This document shows, one piece after another, positions 1 to 5,270 of a stretch of 5,753 bases of DNA. The position numbers and the translations under genes are program-made. The notes beneath the pieces were generated by a model that saw only the letters and a program-made list of their open reading frames with translations, was not told the DNA's origin and did no database searches. Positions within the stretch are counted from its first letter, which is position 1. Every line of letters begins with the position of its first letter. This stretch comes from Actinomycetota bacterium (GTDB lineage Bacteria > Actinomycetota > Actinomycetes > S36-B12 > UBA10799), in the NCBI GenBank assembly GCA_030837445.1, contig JAUPKM010000551.1:1-5753 (forward strand). The letters are read 5' to 3'.

Positions 1-460
1 CTGTGGTCGTGGGACCCACCCCGAGCTCGCCGCGGGCGTTGTAGCCCCAGCACTTGACCGCGCCGCTCTTCAGTACGGCGCAGGTGTGTTGCTTGCCGGC
101 CGTGATGGCCACTGCGGTCATTCCGGCACCGAGATTTACCGCTGGCAGGTTGTCGCCCATCTGACCCGCCGCCGAGCCCCGCTGAGTGGCGTCACCGAGA
201 CCAAGCTGACCTGTTCGGTTCAGTCCCCAGCACTTGACGGCTCCGTTGTCCAGCACTGCGCAGGTATGTGCCCCGCCGGCCGCAACATCGAGCACAGTGC
301 GACCCTTGCCCAGATCAATCGGCGGCAGAGCAGCACCCATTTCACCGGGTTGGTCACCGCGAGCCTTCGTGTCACCCTGGCCGAGTTGACCATTCCCATT
401 GGCGCCCCAGCACTTGAGTGCCTTGCTGCTCAGAATCGCGCAGGTGTGAGCCTCGCCGCC
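1..460 (-). repeat. Tandem RCC1 coding repeat, exact 180-bp period
   Basis: Within the lipoprotein gene the units run 460-281, 280-101 and 100-1 (the last is cut by the edge). The conserved string CCCCAGCACTTGA on the + strand begins at 45, 225 and 405, exactly 180 bp apart, so each unit is 60 codons with no indels between copies. Conservation is strongest over HTCA, KCWG and the GQLG turn and weaker between them. That pattern fits protein repeats under selection rather than a very recent DNA duplication. Confidence 0.85.
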
Positions 461-631
461 GACCACCTTGGTCGCGGTCAAGATCGCGGCGGCCGGCGGG
501 CTGGTGGGCGCCGGGCTTCTGACGCTGTTGGTGACGGTCCCACAACTAGCCAGCACCAGCGCTACGGCCAGTAGTCCGACAATGGCGCCACCCACGTTCC
601 GGGTCGGGGACGAAGGGGACCGAGATTTCAA
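1..631 (-). CDS. RCC1-repeat lipoprotein, partial (3' end beyond the window)
   Basis: This is a surface-anchored beta-propeller-type protein built of RCC1 repeats; 210 codons are visible. The N-terminus has a basic stretch (residues 2-11), a hydrophobic segment (about 13-28) and a lipobox L27-A28-S29-C30, so it should be lipidated at Cys30 and held on the outer face of the membrane. After a short Pro/Ala-rich linker come repeats with the pattern HTCAxL...KCWGxNxxGQLGxGD, twice complete and a third cut by the window edge. Paired cysteines in HTCA and KCWG recur in each repeat and could form intra-blade disulfides. The TTG start is chosen because an in-frame TAG lies just upstream, a GGAG sits 7 nt before it, and it gives a full signal peptide. 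GTG at 595 is a weaker alternative. RCC1 repeats form propellers that bind partners; the bacterial ligand is unknown. The fold is confident and the function is open. Confidence 0.9.
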   Translation of the reverse strand, partial: MKSRSPSSPTRNVGGAIVGLLAVALVLASCGTVTNSVRSPAPTSPPAAAILTATKVVGGEAHTCAILSSKALKCWGANGNGQLGQGDTKARGDQPGEMGAALPPIDLGKGRTVLDVAAGGAHTCAVLDNGAVKCWGLNRTGQLGLGDATQRGSAAGQMGDNLPAVNLGAGMTAVAITAGKQHTCAVLKSGAVKCWGYNARGELGVGPTTT

Positions 632-638
632 GGCGGGG

Positions 639-642
639 CTCC
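639..642 (-). promoter_or_regulatory. Ribosome binding site deciding the TTG start of the RCC1 lipoprotein
   Basis: GGAG lies 7 nt before TTG at 631. The next in-frame candidate, GTG at 595, has no comparable purine-rich site and would remove the basic N-region of the signal peptide. The reading frame is closed by TAG about 30 nt upstream of the TTG. Confidence 0.55.
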
Positions 643-775
643 GTTGCTCACAGCGGGCGGGCTAGCTACGCGGGGACGGGGGCCAGGGCTTTCCACCACC
701 GCGGGGCTCAACGTAGCATCGCACCCCCAGCCGAGCCCGGGCGCGACGTCGACTCGTGCGCAGCCACCCTCCGGG

Positions 776-1303
776 TCAGACGTCGGCGCAGTTCACCATC
801 TTGGCGGGCGGACTGTCCATCACCACCACCTGGCAACCGGAGCGCCCAGCGACCAAGTTCATCGTGACCGCACCAGCGGCCTCACCAGATGTCAATGTCA
901 CACCTGCGGCCTTCGCCTTCGTTGCCAACGCCTGATCGGCAGCGGCTGCTCTTAGTTGCGCGGTCAGCGGGGTCGATCCGGCACAGCTGAGCGGGCGGTA
1001 GACCGACAATGCCAACTCCTGCAATGCAGTGTTGGTCGAATTGGTCGTCACTTCGGCCACGGCGCACTCCTGGTCGTCGGCAGCGGCAATTGCCGGGCCG
1101 GTTGCCGAGCTCGACGGGGCGGCCGAGCTGGAGCCCGAGGCCGCGGAGGTAGCGGGGGAACTAGAGCCCGAGGCCGCGGAGATCGCGGGCGAACCCGACG
1201 GATCCGACCCCGCACCCGAACCTCCGGAACACGCTGCCAGCAGGAGCACGCAACCCGCTGTCGCAGTCAACCGAACGGCATTCCCAACCGGAACAGACGC
1301 CAT
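776..1303 (-). CDS. Small secreted lipoprotein with Ser/Ala-rich linker and four-cysteine C-terminal domain
   Basis: I do not recognise the family. The 175-residue protein starts with a signal peptide (hydrophobic about 11-24) ending in lipobox L22-A23-A24-C25, so the mature protein should be lipid-anchored at Cys25. Residues 26-72 are a low-complexity Gly/Ser/Ala/Pro linker with an 11-residue duplication. The C-terminal domain (about 75-175) has cysteines at 80, 107, 157 and 172, enough for two disulfides, and a predicted mix of helix (about 115-135) and strands (about 145-170). Linker plus compact disulfide-bonded domain is a common layout for actinobacterial cell-envelope lipoproteins. The ATG at 1303 is well placed for the signal peptide; only a weak GGGG lies 5' of it. 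The gene is 144 bp upstream of the RCC1 lipoprotein on the same strand, so the two may share a transcript. No enzymatic motif is visible. Confidence 0.85.
   Translation of the reverse strand: MASVPVGNAVRLTATAGCVLLLAACSGGSGAGSDPSGSPAISAASGSSSPATSAASGSSSAAPSSSATGPAIAAADDQECAVAEVTTNSTNTALQELALSVYRPLSCAGSTPLTAQLRAAAADQALATKAKAAGVTLTSGEAAGAVTMNLVAGRSGCQVVVMDSPPAKMVNCADV
1131..1196 (-). repeat. 33-bp direct repeat (two copies) encoding the Ser/Ala linker
   Basis: The 18-mer GAGCCCGAGGCCGCGGAG occurs at 1131-1148 and again at 1164-1181, exactly 33 bp apart and with similar flanks. It is in frame and gives two copies of an 11-residue Ala-Ala-Ser-Gly-Ser-Ser-Ser type unit in the linker of the small lipoprotein. 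Slippage here would change linker length by 11 residues without breaking the frame. Confidence 0.8.
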
Positions 1304-1324
1304 GGCACACCCCAGCCTCTAACG

Positions 1325-1341
1325 TGCGGGCCAACCCCGCA
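1325..1341 (-). other. Hairpin in the leader of the small lipoprotein gene
   Basis: TGCGGG and CCCGCA form a perfect 6-bp GC-rich stem around a 5-nt loop. It lies 21 nt upstream of the ATG at 1303 and 55 nt past the stop of the SRPBCC gene. There is no U-run after it, so it is not a classical intrinsic terminator. It could be a weak terminator of the upstream gene or a 5' leader structure. In DNA this rich in GC, chance is a serious alternative. Confidence 0.25.
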
Positions 1342-1396
1342 GACCTACCCTCAGCGTATGCCCGGCCTCAACCGCCAAAGGTGAGGGGTCGCGGGC

Positions 1397-1861
1397 TCAG
1401 TCGTGGGATTCGGAGACCGCCTTCAGCTGGGCAAGGCCTGCCTCTAGGTCGGCGCCGACCGACTTGTCCAACTTCATGAAGACAGACATGATCCTCAACA
1501 CAAAGGTCTTCGGCGTCAGGATTTTCCAGGTCACAGTGGTCTGGTCTGCGCCAGGCTGGAAACTGAATTGCGCTCTGCTATCGGACTTAAATGGCTTCGT
1601 GAAAGTCAGAGCGATGTCGACTTCGTCGGTGCTGACGGACTCGATGGCCATGTGGCCGGCGCCGGCCTTGCGGTTTCCCGCCCACTCGTACCGGGCGCCG
1701 ACGCCAGCGTCGGAGCCGCTATAGGCTCGCGTCAGGTCCGGGTCAATGCGTTCCCACGGCGACCAGTCAACCCACTTGTGGAAATCAATGATCCAGCTTT
1801 GAATGCGAGCGGTTGAGGCGTCGATCTGCACTCTGCGCTCCACCACGATGTAGTCCGTCAC
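1397..1861 (-). CDS. SRPBCC (START/Bet v1-like, polyketide cyclase-type) domain protein
   Basis: The 154-residue protein is the usual length for a single-domain SRPBCC protein of the polyketide_cyc2 type. This fold is a cavity-forming helix-grip that binds hydrophobic ligands. Visible hallmarks are the first strand (IVVERRVQIDAS, 5-16), helix and W30..W33SPWERIDPDL, Y47SG, the strand motif GVGARYEWAGNRKAGAG (53-69), paired strands IESVSTDEVDIALTF and AQFSFQPGADQTTVTWKI, and the long C-terminal helix (about 122-150). No signal peptide or membrane segment is seen, so it is cytoplasmic. The GTG start follows an in-frame TAG 9 nt upstream and has an AGGG 7 nt before it, a modest ribosome site. 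It lies 131 bp after the amidohydrolase stop on the same strand, so co-transcription is possible but not shown. Ligand and reaction cannot be read from the sequence. Confidence 0.88.
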   Translation of the reverse strand: MTDYIVVERRVQIDASTARIQSWIIDFHKWVDWSPWERIDPDLTRAYSGSDAGVGARYEWAGNRKAGAGHMAIESVSTDEVDIALTFTKPFKSDSRAQFSFQPGADQTTVTWKILTPKTFVLRIMSVFMKLDKSVGADLEAGLAQLKAVSESHD

Positions 1862-1992
1862 TCCGGCACCCTAGCCCTGCCGAGCTCTGTTGTTCTGCGC
1901 ATTGGCCAGGATTCCGCTCAGCCTGTGCACCCAAGGCGGGTATGACGCACTCAGCGCACACGCCGCCGAGCAGCCGCAGAGATGGGCCCGAC

Positions 1993-3711
1993 CTATGGTC
2001 GAGGGGTCAACTCTCGCGCAGCCAGCACGAAACCGTCCGGGTCGGTTCGGCGCCCGGCCAACCAAGTGCCGCGTATCGCCACGTCCTCGCAGACGGTGGC
2101 CGGACTGACCGCGTAGGGGTCGGCGGAAAGCTCGACGAAGTCTGCGAAATTGCCGACCTTGATTGAACCCACCTCGTGGTCTCGGCGCAGGATGTAGGCC
2201 GCGTTGACCGTGATGGCCTTCAACGCAATGTGCATCGACACCTGTTGCTCGGGTCCGTGCAGGTTCCCGGCGGCAAACCGATAGCGGCCATCGGCTGCCA
2301 CCGCGTTCGATCGTCGGGTCACAGCGGCTTGAACGCTGGCCAACGGATTGCTGGGCGAGATGTTGCCGTCGTTGTGGTAGGACTGGTGGACGGCGTCTAG
2401 ATCGGTGCCTGCGGCATCGCCCGTGGGAGACCATCGCGCGCCGAACCGACTCTCGTAGAGTTGGCCGTCGAGCAGATCCCCCCACTGCATGAGCTGAAAC
2501 ACCCCGAATGTCGGCACAACTCCGAGTCGCGACATCCGTGCCAGTTGGTCGGCGCGAGCGGCTCCCACGTGTTCCAGCCGCCAGCGATGGTCGGTACCCA
2601 ACAGACCGTGCTTCGTCAACGCGGCCTCATACGCGTCCAGCACGAGATCGACCGTGAGGTCCCCGTTCGCGTGACAGGCCATCTGCCAGCCTTGACCCGC
2701 ATGGGTATCCAGCATCACGTCGAGTTCGGCCCGGTCGTAGTTGAAGGCCCGACTGCCCGGGTGCAGGTCGGTGATCCCGGCCCGCCGGACCGCATCGCTA
2801 TCCAAGTACGGGAAAGTCGTCGCAATGGTTCCCAGCCAGGCGCTTCCGTCAGCCCAGAACTTCAGGCCACCTTTGGTCAGCAACTCGGGCGCCACCGAGG
2901 TCGCAAACGGCTCGGCACACCCGGGATCGCTCGTGGAGTGGTACACACTGACTCGCATCGGCAGTTGCGGCAGCGAACAGAGGGCTTCGTAGGGTGCCTG
3001 CATGGTGTCGTCGTAGGCCATGTCACCGACCGTCGTGATGCCGACGCGCGACATCCCGGCCAGGTAACTGGCCGCCTGGCCAAGCGGCTGACCGCCGAGT
3101 CTGGCCAGTGCGGGCTTGATAAGTGCCAGAACGGCCGGCACCTCATCAGCCGTGCCGTCCAACCGACCATCGGGCAGCCTGCCGAACGTACCTCCCACGG
3201 GGTTGTCGGGCGCCTGATCCGCCCAGCCCAATTCCTGCAGCGCGACCGTCGTCACGGCCGCTTTGTGTTGACTCAGGGCAATGATCGTGGCGACCCGGTC
3301 ACCGAAGATTCGATCCATCTCCAGTGCCGTGGGGAAGGGGCATCCATGCAGCAGTTGGTCCAGTCCGAACAGCACAATGCTGTTGCCCTCGGGGACTTCG
3401 CGGACTGCCCGCTCCGCCACTTCCAGCACGCCCTGCCAGGAGGGCACCAGCCACGGCGCGATGTTGTACGCCGGCGCCTCGGTCGACATGCCGGACAGCA
3501 ATGGGTGACTGTGAGGCTCCACGAAGCCCGGCATCAGCACCGACCCGGCCAGTTCGCTGACATCCGCGGCCGGCAACATCCGGCGGCAGTCCTCGAGGGA
3601 GCCCACTGCCACGACCCGGCCCCGCGCAACGGCAACCGCCTCTGCCCGCGGCTGCGCGTCATTCATGGTGATTATCGCGTCAGCGGTGATGATGCATTCG
3701 TTGTCGGGCAC
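1993..3711 (-). CDS. YtcJ/NfdA-type metal-dependent amidohydrolase (Amidohydro_3 family)
   Basis: This is a 572-residue cytoplasmic hydrolase of the amidohydrolase superfamily, of normal length for YtcJ-like proteins. The N-terminal beta-domain is followed by the metal motif PGFVEPHSHP with His67 and His69. Next come a histidine in LSQHKAAV (His149), the bridging-lysine region GGLKFWADGS (Lys284, Asp288), metal histidines in ACHANGD (His347) and RLEHVG (His381), and the catalytic aspartate in HNDGN (Asp448). The C-terminal return to the beta-domain is typical (VGSIKVGNFADFVEL, 514-528). All expected ligands are present, so it should be active. Characterised relatives such as NfdA cleave N-substituted formamides, but substrates vary widely and I cannot assign one. 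GTG at 3711 is the first start after an in-frame TGA and has GGAAGG 6 nt before it. The gene follows the unknown conserved protein by 61 bp and is probably in the same transcript. Confidence 0.93.
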   Translation of the reverse strand: MPDNECIITADAIITMNDAQPRAEAVAVARGRVVAVGSLEDCRRMLPAADVSELAGSVLMPGFVEPHSHPLLSGMSTEAPAYNIAPWLVPSWQGVLEVAERAVREVPEGNSIVLFGLDQLLHGCPFPTALEMDRIFGDRVATIIALSQHKAAVTTVALQELGWADQAPDNPVGGTFGRLPDGRLDGTADEVPAVLALIKPALARLGGQPLGQAASYLAGMSRVGITTVGDMAYDDTMQAPYEALCSLPQLPMRVSVYHSTSDPGCAEPFATSVAPELLTKGGLKFWADGSAWLGTIATTFPYLDSDAVRRAGITDLHPGSRAFNYDRAELDVMLDTHAGQGWQMACHANGDLTVDLVLDAYEAALTKHGLLGTDHRWRLEHVGAARADQLARMSRLGVVPTFGVFQLMQWGDLLDGQLYESRFGARWSPTGDAAGTDLDAVHQSYHNDGNISPSNPLASVQAAVTRRSNAVAADGRYRFAAGNLHGPEQQVSMHIALKAITVNAAYILRRDHEVGSIKVGNFADFVELSADPYAVSPATVCEDVAIRGTWLAGRRTDPDGFVLAARELTPRP

Positions 3712-3712
3712 A

Positions 3713-3723
3713 GGAAGCCTTCC
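3713..3723 (-). promoter_or_regulatory. Strong ribosome binding site of the amidohydrolase, inside a small inverted repeat
   Basis: GGAAGG at 3718-3723 sits 6 nt before the GTG at 3711 and decides this start. The Shine-Dalgarno sequence is the left half of GGAAGGCTTCC, which can fold as a 4-bp stem with a 3-nt loop. The fold is too small to be a secure regulatory element but could modestly mask the site. An out-of-frame ATG overlaps the 5' end of the site. Confidence 0.6.
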
Positions 3724-3772
3724 ATTGACGACATGGGATCAAAGCGGCGGCAGCCAACAGACTAGCCACCGA

Positions 3773-4801
3773 CTACGCGGATTCCCGCACCGTAGCGCCG
3801 CGGCCGCGTGGCTGGACCCGCACGACCCGGTCGACCGGTATCGACTCGTTGTCCGGGAGTGCCCCACGGTCGGCCTCGACCAGTTCGGCCACGGAAGCCA
3901 ATGCCGCCAGTGCCGCCGACCCGGGGACATACGGTCCGGACATCCGGTAGTCGAACCATGGGATTCCCGCAGCAAGGTATTGCTCCGGGGTCGGTGCCGC
4001 GGTGGGCGGTTCGGTTCCGGTGATGGCCTTCCATCGACCCGCGTCCGCCAAGTGCACGAAACAACGCGCTGGGTGGTCCAGATCCCACACGTCGGCGCCG
4101 TACTCGTCAGCAGCAATATCCTGGTGCATCAGCCCGCCCAAACCGAGGCCCAAATCGGGAGCAGGAGCGCCGGCGCATTCCAACACCATGCTCCTGCGGG
4201 CGACCGGCTCCGGCGGGAGTGCGGCGTAGGCTGCCGCCTTCATCGGGTACGCCAGAATCTGCAGGCCACCGTATTCGGCTCGACCGGTGACTTGCTCCTC
4301 CGCGCTGTAACCGTCGCCAAGCGGCATCGCCACGAATTGCCGAATGAGCCCGTCACCGACGTTGAATCCGTCCAGCCAGGGTTGTTTGGGGAGGACCATG
4401 TAATCCTGCGGGACGCGCGACTTCCCCCGCCATGTCGCCCGCTCGGATGGTGAAGGTCCTCGCACCAACGAGGTCGACCAAAGGTCCCCCGTCACCGCGT
4501 TGACCTTCCCTGCCGCCACCTTGACGGCACACGGGTAGCGACCGGAATCGAAGTTGAGCCACAGAGCCTCCGCCCGGTGCATCGGTAGCATCACGCCACC
4601 CCTCGACAGCCAGGCTGGCGGGACCGACCGCGGGAAGTCGTCGACATGCTCCAACGGGAATGACCCAAGGCCTGCAGGCAGCGGGTACTCGTGACCGTCA
4701 TCTGGAATACGCAAAGTTCGCTGGAAGTCAATCCGGAACACTGCCCGCTCGTGGACCTCCGGAAACCCAAAGACCAACTCGTTCTCGCGCAACTCAATCA
4801 T
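3773..4801 (-). CDS. Conserved protein of unknown function, partner of the XRE regulator
   Basis: I recognise the conserved look of this 342-residue protein but know no function for it. Conserved-looking blocks are RTLRIPDDGHEYPLP (29-43), GGVMLPMHRAEALWLNF (68-84), QDYMVLPKQPWLDGF (132-146), IRQFVAMPLG with GYSAEEQVTG (153-173), GGLQILAYPMK (178-188), GLGLGGLMHQDI (218-229), RCFVHLADAGRW (246-257) and YLAAGIPWFDYR (275-286). No signal peptide, membrane segment or known catalytic motif is evident, so it is probably a soluble cytoplasmic protein. The frame is open to 4861, but ATG at 4801 is preferred: AAGGAG stands 8 nt before it, and the longer version would overlap the regulator gene. The gap to the regulator is 13 bp, and its ribosome site overlaps that gene's stop, indicating translational coupling. 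It is followed 61 bp later by the amidohydrolase. Context suggests a regulated enzyme or binding protein; this is inference only. Confidence 0.88.
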   Translation of the reverse strand: MIELRENELVFGFPEVHERAVFRIDFQRTLRIPDDGHEYPLPAGLGSFPLEHVDDFPRSVPPAWLSRGGVMLPMHRAEALWLNFDSGRYPCAVKVAAGKVNAVTGDLWSTSLVRGPSPSERATWRGKSRVPQDYMVLPKQPWLDGFNVGDGLIRQFVAMPLGDGYSAEEQVTGRAEYGGLQILAYPMKAAAYAALPPEPVARRSMVLECAGAPAPDLGLGLGGLMHQDIAADEYGADVWDLDHPARCFVHLADAGRWKAITGTEPPTAAPTPEQYLAAGIPWFDYRMSGPYVPGSAALAALASVAELVEADRGALPDNESIPVDRVVRVQPRGRGATVRESA

Positions 4802-4809
4802 CGTCGTGA

Positions 4810-4815
4810 CTCCTT
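4810..4815 (-). promoter_or_regulatory. Ribosome binding site overlapping the regulator stop codon
   Basis: AAGGAG lies 8 nt before the ATG at 4801, and its first A is the last base of the TGA that ends the XRE gene. This is the strongest Shine-Dalgarno sequence in the window. It fixes the start of the unknown conserved protein 20 codons inside the longest open frame and implies that its translation is coupled to that of the regulator. Confidence 0.75.
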
Positions 4816-5168
4816 CACCAATTCCCGTCGCGAACCTCGCGAACCACCCTGAGTACCGCATGATCAGGCACGTCCTTCAGCTGCCGGATCAGTTCCGCGA
4901 ACAGCGCGGGCCGTCGCAGAATCACCGCCTGGAGTTCGCTGGAAACTCTGCCCGCCAAGGCGAGAAGGACGTCGGGGTCGTCCCCCAGGTCGGTGGCCAG
5001 AGCGACAATCTTTGCCTCCGACGGGGGTGGCGTCTGTCCCCGCTCGACCTTGCTCAAGTACGACGGCTCCAACCCGATTCGACCGGCTACCGCGCGCACC
5101 GACATGGACCTCTCGCCGCCACGCAGCGACTCCCGACGGGATCGTATGTAGTCCCCAAATCCCTCCAC
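4815..5168 (-). CDS. XRE-family helix-turn-helix transcriptional regulator
   Basis: This 117-residue DNA-binding protein has one Cro/C1-type HTH domain. The first helix carries FGDYIRSRRESL (4-15), the HTH core is SVRAVAGRIGLEPSYLSKVERG (23-44) with recognition helix around 34-42, and the domain ends near residue 75. The C-terminal part, SSELQAVILRRPALFAELIRQL and PDHAVLRVVREVRDG, is charged and helical and probably serves dimerisation; there is no ligand domain. GTG at 5168 is taken as start because it keeps the conserved FGDYI helix. ATG 21 codons later, with GAGAGG before it, would cut off helix 1. No Shine-Dalgarno sequence precedes the GTG. It is first in the putative operon and sits directly behind a promoter containing a perfect palindrome, so it is likely an autoregulator. 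The signal it responds to is unknown. Confidence 0.92.
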   Translation of the reverse strand: MEGFGDYIRSRRESLRGGERSMSVRAVAGRIGLEPSYLSKVERGQTPPPSEAKIVALATDLGDDPDVLLALAGRVSSELQAVILRRPALFAELIRQLKDVPDHAVLRVVREVRDGNW

Positions 5169-5169
5169 A

Positions 5170-5203
5170 AATGTAGTGTGTACTACTCAGTACACACTGT
5201 CAA
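5170..5203 (-). promoter_or_regulatory. Probable promoter of the XRE operon
   Basis: A consensus -35 TTGACA lies at 5203-5198 on the minus strand. The -10 is less clear: CACACT (5180-5175) gives a 17-bp spacer but matches TATAAT at three positions, TACACA (5182-5177) gives a 15-bp spacer, and TACATT (5175-5170) is a better hexamer but too far. With the first choice, transcription would begin at or next to the GTG at 5168, giving a leaderless mRNA, which agrees with the absent ribosome site. Confidence 0.6.
5175..5198. promoter_or_regulatory. Palindromic operator in the XRE promoter
   Basis: AGTGTGTACT and AGTACACACT are perfect 10-bp inverted arms separated by ACTC (+ strand). The element shares one base with the -35 hexamer and fills the spacer and the likely -10, seven bases from the start codon. 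A bound dimer would block RNA polymerase. This is the expected place and symmetry for an autorepressor of the XRE type, so the neighbouring regulator is the natural ligand; that binding is inferred. Confidence 0.75.
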
Positions 5204-5270
5204 GCGTGGCCTTCAGGATTAGCGCTGGGCGCACCTGAACGGAGCGGCGTTGGTCGTCGGAAGGGTGCGC

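Noticed and set aside
86..574. A 162-codon open frame on the + strand
   Set aside because: It is the complement of the RCC1 lipoprotein gene, whose repeats and signal peptide read clearly on the minus strand.
735..742. The palindrome GCCCGGGC between the two lipoprotein genes
   Set aside because: It has no loop and no following U-run, and is expected by chance in such GC-rich DNA; it is not a credible terminator.
1353..1379. A possible promoter before the small lipoprotein gene (TTTGGC and TACGCT on the minus strand)
   Set aside because: The spacer is only about 15 bp and the -35 match is poor; it is not distinguishable from background.
2940..2949. A 9-of-10 match to one arm of the XRE operator (GGTACACACT)
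   Set aside because: It is a single half-site deep inside the amidohydrolase coding region with no partner arm; chance occurrence is likely.
2461..3765. A 434-codon open frame on the + strand opposite the amidohydrolase gene
   Set aside because: It lies antisense to a clear amidohydrolase with all metal ligands. Its translation is rich in Arg, Gly, His and Gln with no domain pattern, as expected from the complement of GC-rich coding DNA.
3665..4453. A 262-codon open frame on the + strand opposite the unknown conserved protein
   Set aside because: It has a composition like other antisense shadows and no recognisable motif, while the minus-strand frame has a strong ribosome site and conserved blocks.
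4802..4861. An N-terminal 20-residue extension of the unknown conserved protein
   Set aside because: It would overlap the XRE gene, lacks its own ribosome site, and the ATG at 4801 has AAGGAG at ideal spacing.
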